DNA from: an uncultured Mycoplasmatota bacterium
GTDB taxonomy: Bacteria; Bacillota_I; Bacilli_A; Mycoplasmatales; Mycoplasmoidaceae
NCBI GenBank assembly: GCA_949517355.1
Contig: CATDIL010000001.1
Span: forward strand, 124,001-188,000
Direction: 5' to 3'
Length of the DNA stretch: 64,000 bases
In this document: positions 42,049 to 52,671 of the stretch, one piece after another
Layout of the letters: each line of letters starts with the position of its first letter
How positions within the stretch are numbered: the first letter of the stretch is position 1
Made by a program: the position numbers and the translations under genes
The notes under the pieces: generated by a model
What the model was told of the DNA's origin: nothing
Databases searched by the model: none
What the model saw: the letters and a program-made list of their open reading frames with translations, nothing else

Positions 42049-42154
42049 GTAATAACACTATACTTATGAAATATAGTATTAAGATTATATTAATAAATTA
42101 TTTAAAAATTAATAATTTTGTAACTTTTGAACAAGTGATATATAAAAAGTCTAA

Positions 42155-42637
42155 TTAATTCTTAATTTTTTCTATTTTAACTTTATATGGATCTTCAACA
42201 CCGTGAACTTCAGCTGTTGTACCTATAGTTTTGTTTAAAATAGCTTTTGCCAATGGTGATTGGTTGGAAATTTTGTTTAGATCTGGATCAGCTTCAACTT
42301 CGCCTACAATTTCATAAACAAAAGATTTCTTTTCAGAAAAATCATAAATTTCAACCTTTGAACCAATTTTAACACGAGCGTTTGAATCCTTTGGTTGGTC
42401 CTCAATTACTTGTGCATAGTTCAAGATTTCTTGAACTTCTTTAATTCTACCTTCAATTTCAGCTTGTTGGTTTTTAGCTGCATCATAATCTGCGTTTTCA
42501 GATAAGTCACCTTGTTCACGGGCTTCTTGAATTAGTTTAATAACAGCAGGACGTTTAACATCAATAAGCTCACGTAATTCTGCCTTTAATTTATCTATAC
42601 CTTCTTGAGAAAGCAAATACTTCTTTTGTTCTTCCAT
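42155..42637 (-). CDS. greA: Transcription elongation factor GreA
   Basis: GreA rescues backtracked RNA polymerase. The 160-residue product has an N-terminal coiled coil (QEGIDKLKAELRELIDVKRPAVI, REQGDLSENADYDAAKNQQAEIEGRI with the acidic tip DLSEN-DY). The C-terminal FKBP-like domain (VKIGSKVEIYDF, SPLAKAILNKTIG) completes it. There is no in-frame TGA. Upstream (42638-42722) is AT-rich without a gene. Confidence 0.97.
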   Translation of the reverse strand: MEEQKKYLLSQEGIDKLKAELRELIDVKRPAVIKLIQEAREQGDLSENADYDAAKNQQAEIEGRIKEVQEILNYAQVIEDQPKDSNARVKIGSKVEIYDFSEKKSFVYEIVGEVEADPDLNKISNQSPLAKAILNKTIGTTAEVHGVEDPYKVKIEKIKN

Positions 42638-42722
42638 AACCTGATTATTTTATTTATTAATTATATGTAATATATAAAAATAATAAAAAATTATTAATTT
42701 TGACTTAGTATTAAATAGTTTA

Positions 42723-43739
42723 TTAATTTCAAGTCTCAGGCAAACCCAATGTTCTTAAATAATCTATTAATTGACTTTTAGTATAACCATCACTTGCATT
42801 TGTTAATTCAATTGTACCAGTGATTCCTGATAAATTTGCAAATGATACCATTGCATATTCTTTATTTAAAGATGGATTTTTAGAAAGACCATCAAATGTA
42901 ATCTTATGCAATGCATTGCATTTGTAAAAACAATGTCGAATACTAATAATAGAAGACGGAAATGTAATATGTGATAAATTAGAACAACTATGAAAAGATA
43001 ATTCAATGTTTTGCAAACTTTTTGAATTAGACAAATCAACTTCTTCAATAAAAGAATTGTTTAAAAATGAAGAACTAATCGAAAGACATTCTGAAAAATA
43101 TTCTGTTTTAAATTTAACCATATTCTGAGAAATATTGTCATTTTCAGAAAATGGTTGTATATGAGTATCGCCTTCACCTATAATAGCAACATTTTTAGGA
43201 ACATAATAAGTCGTACATTCAGTATGTTCAAGTGCTTTTTCGTTTAGACCAACAATACCTTGTAAATTTGGAAAATGTGGATCATGAACCGTTTTATAGC
43301 AATCTAGCGGTAAACAATTGCTATCAAAATTTGAAATATGAATGATATATTCAACTTCATTAGATTTATATGATTCTTCATCTATATGGTTAGCAGGATA
43401 ACATCAAAGCTTAAACACATAAGTTGTTAAATCGTCGGAATCAAATTGATCATTTCATCTAAGCGTATGATCACTAAATGTAATCTTGTTAGTTTCAGGA
43501 AAAATTGAATGTTGGATGACCACATCTTGTGAAGAGGTGCTTGGTTCAACTCTTGTATTGAAGTTTATGTATATTGAAGAAGAAACTCCAGGCTCAATTA
43601 TGATGTTTTTAGCACCATAAGTTGAAATTATACATTTTTCTTTTTGTTGACCACAACTGGATGAAACAAAAGGAATCATAGTAATCATTCCCAATCCACA
43701 AGCAATACTTACAATTTTTTTAATTAATTTATTATCCAT
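42723..43739 (-). CDS. BspA-like leucine-rich-repeat lipoprotein
   Basis: The 338-residue product has a signal peptide with lipobox PFVSSSC (Cys about 29). A middle domain resembles those of the 39-kb lipoprotein. C-terminal LRR_5/BspA-type repeats follow: FIEEVDLSNSKSLQNIELSF, CSNLSHITFPSSIISI and CNALHKITFDGL. Such repeats mediate adhesion in other host-associated bacteria. In-frame TGAs are Trp. It is intact, unlike the related gene at 39154. The gap 43740-43839 shows no gene. Confidence 0.88.
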
Positions 43740-43839
43740 AATTTTTTTCTACATTTAAAATTATGTGTATAAAACTTTATTTCGATTAGTATTTTTTAGT
43801 GAATTAACTAGTAATAAAGATTTATAAATATATCGCATT

Positions 43840-44706
43840 TTAAAATAAAGAAAGAAATTCTTCACCTTTGCTAAAAATAGATTCAAATTCTTTGTTATCT
43901 TTAAATATTTTAAATTGCTCTAATTCTCTATAAAAAGAGTGATTAAAGTAGGAACGAAAATTTTTTGATAAGAAACTATTGTCATTTTTAATAAATTCAT
44001 AGGCTTTTATAAAATTATGAAGAAGGTCTTCTGCCTTTTTAACTGAAAAACCATTGCTAGTTATAGAACCTTCTACTCCAGTACTATAAAAATAATTTTT
44101 TGTATTCCTTACAATAAATGAATTAGCTTTTGATAAACAAGCTATATTGTAAAAAGTATCTTCTGAATATAAATTTTCTTCAACAAAATAAATTGAATTA
44201 TTAATTAAAAAATCTTTTTTGTATGCCTTAAGTCAAGCCATTTTTGAAATACGTGATATTAAATTAAAATTATTAGCTTTTGTTGGCTGAGGTAAATTTG
44301 GTCAGCTTTCATCAAAGTAATATTTTTTCTCAGGGGTTACAGCATAAAAACTAAATCAATAAAAATCAATATCAGGATATTTATTAAAAATATCTTTAAT
44401 GTCTTGTAAAGCGTTAAACGCTAAGTAATCATCTGAATCTACAAAAATGATTATCTCTCCGGTTGCGTTTTTAATTCCAACATTTCTAGTTGGACCTAAT
44501 CCAATATTTTTCTTATTTGTAATTAATTTAAATTTCTGGTTATTTAGAACTCATTTCTTAACAAACTTTGATGTTGTTGTTGATGATGAACAATCATCAA
44601 CAATAATACACTCAAAATCTTGATTTGTTTGATTTTGAATTGATTCTAAACATTTGATTAAATGTTTTTTTGGAGTGTTATAACAAGGGACAATTATGCT
44701 GATCAT
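43840..44706 (-). CDS. Family 2 glycosyltransferase (paralogue A)
   Basis: The 288-residue GT-A enzyme has MISIIVPCYNTPKKHLIKCL, FECIIVDDCSSS (nucleotide-sugar Asp), GLGPTRNVGIKNATGEIIIFVDSDDYL (DxD) and a variable C-terminal half. Many TGA codons hide it from standard ORF calling. The tail AYEFIKNDNSFLSKNFRSYF is shared with the protein at 46036. Such enzymes usually build surface glycolipids or polysaccharide. It lies 1 nt after trigger factor on the same strand. Confidence 0.9.
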
Positions 44707-44707
44707 T

Positions 44708-46009
44708 TTATTTTGAATCAATAATTATTTTTTCTATAAGTTTTCTTTGAATTAATTGGGTTTGTGAAAGAGAGTATTCATCAGCATATTTAGTTTTAAC
44801 GACTTCTGGTGGAAGATTGTATTTATTAGATAAACTGTTAAGGATTAACTTATCATCGTCTTCTGATAATTGAATTTTTAATTCATCTGTTAATTTGTCA
44901 ATTGCAAAAAGCATATTGATGTTTTCAATTGCTCTTTTATCAATGAATTTATAAAAATTATCCATTGTAATTAATGACTTATCGTTTGCAACTAAAATTT
45001 GCAAAGAAATATTTTTAGATTTAGCATATTGAGAGTATTGCGAAAATAAAATTGCTCTCTGTCTTTCAAAAGTAGCTTCTGGAATAAAATCTAATTTTGT
45101 TTCATTTTTAAAAATTGAAATAAGTTTTTCTTGAGCTTGTTGTATTTGAACCTTACTTTTTTCAATTAAAACTTTATTCTTTAAAAATTCTTTAAATTGA
45201 CTTACAGTATGAACGTTTTTTATGTTGAGTCTCTTTACAGATTCATCGTTTAACACAATATCATTAGAAATAATTTCTTTTACTTTAACAGTATATGTAA
45301 CGGTTTTATTTTGGAATTCTTCCAAATAATAATCAGCAGGCATTTTAAGATCAAAAGTAATTTCACTATTTGGTTGTAAACCAATTAATTTTTCTTCAAA
45401 TCCAGGCAAAAATTCATGAGATCCAATTTTTAATCTATAGTTGGTTGCAAATGATCCAGGAAATGGTTTGTTATCAATTTTTCCTTCATAATCAATCTTA
45501 ATTGAACTATTATTTCCTACAATATTTATTTTTTGTGCAGTTGCACCATATTTGTTTAAAAACATTGTTATTTGGTTTTCAATCTCAAGTGGTGTAACTG
45601 TTGGTTTTATATACCCTTCAAGTGCTTTTTTATAATCACCAACAATTACATTTGGTAAAAGATCAAATGTATATCTAATAGTTACTTCTTGATCATTAAT
45701 TTTTAAAACATCAATACGTGGCACGTCTTCAATCAAATTTTGATTAGCGATAGCATCGCTTTCAATCAATTGTTTATATGTAATATTACATATTTCATTA
45801 ACACCTTCTGCATAAGCATTAGATTGTTTAATTCTTTGTAATGCAACATTAAAAGGAATATGACCTTTTCTAAAACCTTTCGCATTTCCAATTTTAGAAT
45901 ATTTAGCCACTAATTTATTTAAAACATTTTTTCATTGTGATTTGTCCGCAGCAACTTCAACAATCAAAACATGTTTATTATCATCATTGCTTTTTTGCAA
46001 AATAACCAT
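44708..46009 (-). CDS. tig: Trigger factor
   Basis: Trigger factor is the ribosome-associated chaperone. The 433-residue product has an N-terminal ribosome-binding domain with the signature region KIGNAKGFRKGHIPFNVAL. The FKBP-type PPIase domain (SSIKIDYEGKIDNKPFPG, IGSHEFLPGFEEKLIG, YTVKVKEI) and a helical C-terminal domain follow. TATAAT lies 9 nt before the ATG and overlaps the -10 of the divergent glycosyltransferase. Confidence 0.95.
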
Positions 46010-46035
46010 ATTTTGTTTATTATAATAACGATACA
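46010..46035. promoter_or_regulatory. Divergent promoters with overlapping -10 boxes
   Basis: Only 26 nt separate the tig and glycosyltransferase ATGs. Plus-strand TATAAT at 46021-46026 and minus-strand TATAAT at 46019-46024 overlap by 4 nt, each 9 nt from its ATG. RNA polymerase could occupy only one at a time. Confidence 0.65.
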
Positions 46036-46941
46036 ATGTCTAAGCAATATAAATTAAGCGTAATAATTCCTGTTTTTGACACAAACGTTAACTATTTAGA
46101 AGAATGTTTTTTATCTATTGATAAACAAACATATCAAGACTTTGAAGTTATCTTAGTTAATGATTGTAGTAAAAAATTTGCTACAGCTCAATTTATTAAC
46201 CAATACCCTAAAACTCATGAGAAATATAGGGTAATTAATTTACCTCAAGGTTTTGGACCGGGAAATGCAAGAAATGTTGGTGTAGAAAACTCTACTGGTG
46301 AAATTATTGTTTTCATAGATTCAGATGATTATTTAATGCCTAAATGTTTTGAAGTTATTAATAATACATTTAATCAATGACCTGATCTTGACTTCTTGTC
46401 ATTTGAAATTAAAATTTTAATGAGTAATGGTGAGTTGTATGACCCAACAACAAATAGAGTTTTTTCTAGTACTCCAACCAATGTCTCAGAAAACCCAAAT
46501 TTTGCTAACACAAGATGTTCAGTGTGAGCAAAAGGTTTTTCTAAAAAATTTCTTATTGACAAAAATATCTGATTTAAAAAAGAAGATATGTATATGGAAG
46601 ACTTATATTACCATATGTTACTTCTTTCAAAATCACAAAAAACTATCTATATTAATGATGTTTTATATATTTTGAGAGAGACAGTTAATTCACGTGCTTT
46701 ATCTGAATTTAATGCAAAAAAAGCAAATGATATTTTTCATTGTTACACAGAAGCATATAAAGAAATTAAAAATGATAATAGTTTTTTATCAAACAATTTT
46801 GCTGAATATTTTAAAAATTCTTTCTTTAGCAAAATTGATTATATGTCTAGGTTTTGTAATTTCAAACAAACAAATGATTACAAAAAACTAGTAAATGAAG
46901 CAAACAAGTTTCTTTTTAGCTTAACTAATACAAAAGCTTAA
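46036..46941 (+). CDS. Family 2 glycosyltransferase (paralogue B)
   Basis: The 301-residue product has YKLSVIIPVFDTNVNYLEECF, FEVILVNDCSKK, GPGNARNVGVENSTGEIIVFIDSDDYL and MYMEDLYYHMLLL. It shares the fold and the tail AYKEIKNDNSFLSNNFAEYF with paralogue A, on the opposite side of tig and opposite strand. The donor and acceptor sugars are unknown. Confidence 0.92.
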
Positions 46942-46969
46942 TATCATTATTAAAATATAATTATTTTAT

Positions 46970-47374
46970 ATGTCTTGTGTTTTTTGTGATATTGTAAATA
47001 AAAAAATTCCAGCATTTGTAGTTGCTGAAAATAAGAATGCTATTGCATTTTTAGATATAAATCCAATTGCTGATGGACACACTGTTGTAATTAGCAAAAA
47101 ACATTATGCTAATTTAAGAGAATGCCCAGATGAAGTTTTATCTGATATGATTAAGCTTTCTAAAGAAGTAGCAAACAAGATTTCAGAATCTAAATTAAAA
47201 CCTTGAGGGTTTAATTATTTATCAAACGACCAAAAAATAGCAGGACAAGAAATTATGCACATTCATTTTCATGTAATACCAAAATATGGTAAACATGAGG
47301 GTTTTAAATTTGGTATTGGTACCCATTATGTAGACGAAGTCAAAAAAGTCTATGAATTATTAAATAAAAAGTAA
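46970..47374 (+). CDS. HIT-family nucleotide hydrolase
   Basis: The 134-residue product begins MSCVFCDIVNKKIPAFVV and has DGHTVVISKKHYANL and the catalytic triad HIHFHVIPKY. HIT (Hint-like) proteins hydrolyse aminoacyl- or dinucleotide adenylates. TATAAT is 8 nt from the ATG. Its stop is 3 nt from the convergent rarA stop, with no room for a terminator between them. Confidence 0.94.
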
Positions 47375-47377
47375 TTG

Positions 47378-48610
47378 TTATTTTTTAATTTCTTTTCAAT
47401 ATTTATCAAGTTTTTGTTCATTTATTGAATATTTACCTGGTTTGTAATATTTTTTATTATTTAATTCTTTAGGTAAATAATCTTGTTTAACTCAAGTGTT
47501 GTTATAGTCGTGTGGATATTTATATCCAGTTCTTCCTAATTTACTAGCTGATTTATATGATTGATCTTTAATGTGTGCAGGAATGTTATGTGCTTTACCA
47601 TTTTGAATATCTTGAAACGCTGAATCAATTGCCATATATGCTGAATTTGATTTTTGAGACAAACATATTTCAATAACAACAGTAGCAAAGATTTGTCTGC
47701 ATTCAGGCATTCCAACTTCTTTTGCTGCATTAACAGCATTTACCACTCTTGAACATAATTGCGGATTGGCTAATCCTACATCTTCGTAGCAACATGCTAT
47801 TATTCTTCTGCAAATTGACTCTATGTCTCCCGCTTGTAATAGCCTTGCTAAATAATAAATAGCAGCATCCGGATCAGATCCTCTCATTGATTTATGGAAT
47901 GCAGACTGTAAATCATAATATTCATCTCCATAATCAGCTGCAACTACATAAGATTGTTGCATAACTTCTTTAAGAAGTTTATCATTAATTGTTTTGCCTT
48001 TGTATAAAAAGTTTAAAACATCAACAATATTAATAGCACTTCTAATATCACCATTTGTTTGAATACAAATTTTCTTTAAGACTTCGTCAGGAAGCTTAAT
48101 ATTTAATTTGTATCTTTTAAATGTTTTCTTTAATCCTTCAAAAGCTTCATCAACAGACACAGGTTGTAATTCTAAGATTTGAGAACGACTACGAATAGCA
48201 GGATTTATTACAAAGTAAGGATTCTCTGTTGTAGAAGCAAACATATAGATAGTTCCGTTTTCAAGATAAGGCAAAAGGATATCTTGCTTATCTTTATTTA
48301 ATCGATGAATTTCTTCAAGGATGATAACATATCATCCTTTAGATAATTTTGCTGTCTCAATAATTTGAATAAGTTTTTCTTTCTTATCAATTGATGCATT
48401 AAATACTTGATAAGGAACATTAAGATCATTTACTAGTGCATAACTGATAGAAGATTTACCAATTCCAGGATAACCATAAAAGATTAATGAATAAAGAGTT
48501 TTATTCTTAACCATTTGTTTGATTAATGAATTATTATTTAACAAATGAGATTGACCAATAACTTGATCAATTGTTTTAGGTCTTAATACTGTTGTTAATA
48601 ATTCTCTCAT
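47378..48610 (-). CDS. rarA: Replication-associated recombination ATPase RarA
   Basis: This AAA+ clamp-loader-like protein (MgsA) acts at stalled forks. The roughly 410-residue product has LRPKTIDQVIGQSHLL, Walker A GYPGIGKSSISYALV, Walker B VIILEEIHRLNKDKQD, ASTTENPYFVINPAIRSRS (sensor/Arg finger). The conserved C-terminal SMRGSDPDAAIYYLARLLQAGD, CYEDVGLANP and YKYPHDY follow. The start at 48610 is preceded by TATAAT 9 nt upstream. Confidence 0.95.
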
Positions 48611-48659
48611 CAATTATTGATTATATCAATAATTATATATGTGATTTTTGCGGTTAAAT

Positions 48660-49193
48660 TTATTTTAATATCTGCTTAAGATCAGTAATTTTAACATTCA
48701 TCATGTTTAATCTCTTAAAAAGTTGCTTGTTATTACATTCAGATATGTTGTAATAATCTGTAATAATTTTTCTTTTTTGTTTTGTATTTAATTCTAATTT
48801 TTGATATTGTTCAAGAGTTAATGAATTATTTACTTTCTTAAATGATTTAAGATTTTTAAAAGCATTAATGATTTGTCTGTCAGAAGCTTCTGCCACTCCT
48901 GGTTTTTTAGTTCCTTTTGGCCTAGAAATAAATGCTTGTTGAAATTCGTCTAATTCACTTTGCAATTTTTTACGAATAGATTCTCCTGGACCATCAGGAT
49001 CTAAAAACAAGACAATGTCATTGTCTTTAGAAACTCTCTTAATAAGTTGTATTGTTTTTTTAGGTAGTCTAGAACCATTGGTCTCAATAGTTCTAATATT
49101 AAATAGTTGTTTTAATCGTTGAGTGTCTGTTTTACCCTCAACAACTACTATTTGTTTGATTGTTGGTTTATTTTTTTGGTTTTGATGGTTCAT
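48660..49193 (-). CDS. rnmV: Ribonuclease M5 (5S rRNA maturase)
   Basis: The 177-residue Toprim-domain nuclease has IKQIVVVEGKTDTQRLK (Toprim Glu), IETNGSRL and VLFLDPDGPGESIRKKL (DxD). The C-terminal FISRPKGTKKPGVAEAS is typical of RNase M5. The start MNHQNQ at 49193 overlaps the end of prs by 26 nt. Confidence 0.94.
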   Translation of the reverse strand: MNHQNQKNKPTIKQIVVVEGKTDTQRLKQLFNIRTIETNGSRLPKKTIQLIKRVSKDNDIVLFLDPDGPGESIRKKLQSELDEFQQAFISRPKGTKKPGVAEASDRQIINAFKNLKSFKKVNNSLTLEQYQKLELNTKQKRKIITDYYNISECNNKQLFKRLNMMNVKITDLKQILK

Positions 49194-50157
49194 ATAAGTT
49201 ATAGATTTTAGAAATTGAACCATTTTCTGAATAGTAAACTTCTATAACTTTAGCTAAATATTGTCCCAAGTCTACTACATGTAGATTTGGAATGCCACAA
49301 TCATATACAGATTCAATTGAGTTAGATAAATAGATGTTAGAAATAATTTTAGTATTAACAGCATCTGTTAATCTTTCAATTGCTGGTCCTGATAAGATAC
49401 CATGAGTTGCAATGATGTTAATTGTTTTAGCACCTTTAGACTTTAAAACTTTGCATGCTGCAACAATTGTTCCAGCAGTATCGATCATATCATCAGCAAT
49501 TAAGCAATCTCTTCCTTTAATATCACCTAATACGTTTAAGATTTCAGCTTTATTAGGTTCTGGTCTTCTCTTGTCTAAAATTGCTAATGGAACGTTTAAT
49601 GCCATAGCAATTTTTCTAGCACGTTTAACACCACCGTAGTCTGGAGAAACTACTGTTAAATTATTTAAATTAATTTTTTTAGTAGCTTCTTTAATTAACA
49701 ACATTGTTGCTCTTAAAGTATCTACTGGAACTTCAAAGAAACCTTGTGCTTGTTCAGAGTGAACATCAACAATTGCTACTCTAGTAGCACCTGTTTTTTC
49801 TAACAATGAAGCTAATAATTTAGAAGTAATTGGTTCACGACCAATTGTTTTTCTATCTTGTCTAGCGTATGCATAATATGGAATAATTACGTTGATTGCT
49901 TTTGCTGAAGCACGTTTAAGAGAATCAATAGCGATTAATAATTCCATAATTTTTTCATTAACTGGTTTAGATAATGATTGAACAACTGTAATTGCTCTAT
50001 TTCTTACTGGTTGTTCAGGTCTAACCATAATTTCTCCATCAGCAAATCTACTAGAGAAAGTTTTAATAGGTTTAACGTTTAAATTTTTACAAATACTTTC
50101 AGTTATTTTCTTGGCACCTGATAGGCCCATTACATAAATTTCTTTACTGTTTGACAT
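49168..50157 (-). CDS. prs: Ribose-phosphate pyrophosphokinase
   Basis: Prs makes PRPP for nucleotide salvage. The 329-residue product has MGLSGAKKITESICKNL, FADGEIMVRPEQPVRN, YYAYARQDRKTIGREPITSKLL, VVSPDYGGVKRARKIA, DCLIADDMIDTAGTIV (PRPP loop) and ATHGILSGPAIERL. TATAAT at 50179-50184 predicts a leader of about 15 nt, so the ATG at 50157 is preferred over the upstream 50193. Confidence 0.97.
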   Translation of the reverse strand: MSNSKEIYVMGLSGAKKITESICKNLNVKPIKTFSSRFADGEIMVRPEQPVRNRAITVVQSLSKPVNEKIMELLIAIDSLKRASAKAINVIIPYYAYARQDRKTIGREPITSKLLASLLEKTGATRVAIVDVHSEQAQGFFEVPVDTLRATMLLIKEATKKINLNNLTVVSPDYGGVKRARKIAMALNVPLAILDKRRPEPNKAEILNVLGDIKGRDCLIADDMIDTAGTIVAACKVLKSKGAKTINIIATHGILSGPAIERLTDAVNTKIISNIYLSNSIESVYDCGIPNLHVVDLGQYLAKVIEVYYSENGSISKIYNLYEPSKPKK

Positions 50158-50259
50158 AATACTAATATTAACACTTAAATTATACATTTTCAATGTATAA
50201 AACTTATGATATTTTAAATAAAATATTAGATTATTAGTTCAAACATTTATAATAATTTC

Positions 50260-50337
50260 GCCATTGCAATACACGTTGCGAACCTAGTGAGGCCAGAAAT
50301 GGAACAGCTATAAGCTTTAGCGGGTATGTGTAGTGGC
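50260..50337 (+). ncRNA. ffs: Small SRP RNA (4.5S-type)
   Basis: About 78 nt. The apical part AACCTAGTGAGGCCAGAAAT plus GGAACAGC fits the SRP domain IV pattern (internal loop with GGAA-type tetraloop and AGCAGC-like strand). The outer stem GCCATT...AGTGGC closes it. A TATAAT at 50248-50253 is correctly spaced upstream and a T-run follows. Confidence 0.82.
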
Positions 50338-50348
50338 TTTTATATATT

Positions 50349-50379
50349 AAAAAAGCCAGGGAGTTACCCTAGCTTTTTT
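50349..50379. terminator. Bidirectional terminator between ffs and rnpB
   Basis: AAAAAAGCCAGGG / CCCTAGCTTTTTT with a 5-nt loop; about 12 pairs with one mismatch. Confidence 0.85.
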
Positions 50380-50388
50380 ATTATGTTA

Positions 50389-50736
50389 ACACAAGTTATA
50401 AGCCATGTTCTGTATCTATTTCTAGACATTGATCATTTATCTACACTTTCGTGTCTAACTATTAGTTTGATTCCCTTTAGTTAGTTCCTCTACCAATTTT
50501 GAGTTTCTTGCTTATGGAGTTTACCGCGTTTCACCTCATAGTTTCCTATGAATTCGTCTCTGTGGCACTTTAGATGTTAAGTTCATATAAACCAATACTT
50601 AGACCTTAACAACGTCATCACCTTAACAACAAGGTGTTGGGATAGTGAAATCCCACATAAACATTTACAAGCATCACAGCTTGTGCAAGCATGGACTTTC
50701 CTCTATATATTACTATACAGCGATCAATTACTTGTA
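50389..50736 (-). ncRNA. rnpB: RNase P RNA
   Basis: Type-B-like RNase P RNA of about 348 nt. On the minus strand it has GAGGAAAGTCCATGCT near the 5' end and ACAGAACATGGCTTATAA near the 3' end, the universal P4 and 3' elements. ACAAGT at the 5' end pairs with ACTTGT at the 3' end (P1). TATAAT at 50742-50747 lies upstream. Ends are approximate by a few bases. Confidence 0.92.
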
Positions 50737-50772
50737 AGATGATTATACTTAAAATCCTATTTTTGTGTAATC

Positions 50773-52668
50773 TTAAGCTTCTCTATCTTTATATTTATAG
50801 AACGAAGAAATTAGTTTTATTGTTTTAACTAGTTCTTCTTTGTTGATGTAACAACATTGAATTCTCATTTTAGAGTGATCGCTCTTTTGTAATAAGAATC
50901 CATCACCGTTGCCTAATAATTTATTGGCCATAGATGAATTTAAAAAGAAACGAGATGTAACCTCATCAATTGTCTTAAAGACAAAGAAACTATCGATATG
51001 TTCTGGAATATCTGTGTTATAAGTATCGTTGTCTGAATTAGGAGTGTAAAGGATCACTCTAATACCAGATCTTTTAGCGTCATCACTTAATAGTTTAAGC
51101 AAGATGTCACGATTATTGTTAGAACTCTTAGCAAATGCTTCTGCATTAAATAAAACAACCATAATGTACGGAAGTTTTCCTGACATTTGAGTCTTATTGT
51201 ATTCATCTAAATTTTTAGTTTTTGTTTTTTCAAAAAAAGCTATTCTTTCATTAATTGTTTCATTTAACACTAAAAATTTATTGATTGTTTCATTTAATGA
51301 AGTTAAAGGAGGACATTGCAAATGGGGAAGAGAAGTGTATGAATCAAATACTTTTTCTTCACTTGGTGAACATAAGATTAAATTTAATTTATCAGGTGTA
51401 TTTAAATATAAACTTGATAAAATTAATGAACAAATTTGCATTACTGCACCGCTTCCTGGTTTACCTGTAATGTATACCATTGGTCCCTTGCTAAAGTCAT
51501 ATGTGATTGTTTGATTGTCATAAGTTGCACCGACAACAGCAATATTTGAATTTGTTTTATTTGAAATTAAAACTTCTTTCATTGAAACCTTACTAACATA
51601 TTTATTTTTAATTTCAATTACTAAATCATCTTTTTTAATAAAAAATTCTAAAGAATCAGATTTAAGTGCATCTAATAATTCTGTTTTAAAAAACATTATT
51701 TTTCTAACACATTCATCAGAAGTAATTTTAAAAGTTAATTCACTAAAAGCAGGCATTACTTTTAAACTCTTAAGAGGTAAGTTAATTTCTTTTTCTTCAA
51801 ATAACTTCTTAATTGCTTTTAATGATTTATTAATTCTTTCTTTGTTTTTGTGATAACAATCAGAACCTGAATCTGTTAAGAATGATAAAGGAGGGGTTAC
51901 TTGTTCTTCTTTTCCGGCTTCAATTTTAATTAATGAAGTGTCTTGACTTTCAATTTTCTTGTCTTTCTTATCTACTTTTAATTCATCATAGTTAGTTTCG
52001 TTCTTTTCATATTTACCACCCAACTTAATGATTAATCATTCTTTAAACTTGCTAAATAACTTAACATCTTTAAATGCAAACAATAAGAAGATTATTAAAA
52101 ACAATAGTATTGCTTCTAATATGAATAATGTTGTTCATTGCATTGTAAAGCAAATAGCTACACAAAACTCTGCAATTAAGCCTCCTGTTTGATAAACATT
52201 AATAAATTCAGAAAATCAAGTTTTATTACTAAACTTAGTTAAATAATGAAAGAATTGTGTTTGGTATGTCTCGATTGGAACAAAGAAATCTTTTGTAACA
52301 TCACTGTGGTTTCCAACTAATCATGATATAGCAGACGTTAAGATACAAACAAACAGCAAACTCAATACTTCTATTACTATAGAATTAACATTAAAGAAAT
52401 ATTTGTGCACATCTACTTTGAAAATTAAACAAAACAATATTACATAAATAAATGCATAAACAAAATATTTACTTACACCAAACAAATATTCAAAGAAAAT
52501 GTCATCTAAAAAACATCCAGTAAAAGGCAATCTTATTAAAGAAATTGTTAAAATCAACAATCCTACTAAACATAGGATTATCATAGTTAATCGATTAGAT
52601 TTTTGAAATTCCTTTAAAGCCTTTTCACTACTACTTTGATCAATGTTTGTTTTGTGAGTCAATTCCAT
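50773..52668 (-). CDS. FtsK/SpoIIIE-like protein lacking intact Walker motifs
   Basis: The 631-residue product has four N-terminal membrane helices, a charged linker and an FtsK-like motor domain. The domain is aligned by YDFSKGPMVYITGKPGSGAV, SLPHLQCPPLT, LNETINERIAFFEKTKTKNLDEYN, LPYIMVVLFNAEAFA and GNGDGFL. The Walker A consensus GSGK(S/T) reads GSGAV, so the ATP-binding Lys is Ala. The Walker B DE(F/L)AD reads NAEAF. No gamma domain follows. It is probably a pseudo-ATPase anchored at the membrane. It begins 3 nt after the RNase J-like gene. Confidence 0.8.
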
Positions 52669-52671
52669 AAC

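Noticed and set aside
42866-43048. Second minus-strand frame inside the LRR lipoprotein
   Set aside because: Out-of-frame shadow; the LRR pattern is in the other frame.
50500-50740. Possible small ORFs near 50.5 kb
   Set aside because: The region is RNase P RNA with conserved P4 and 3' motifs.
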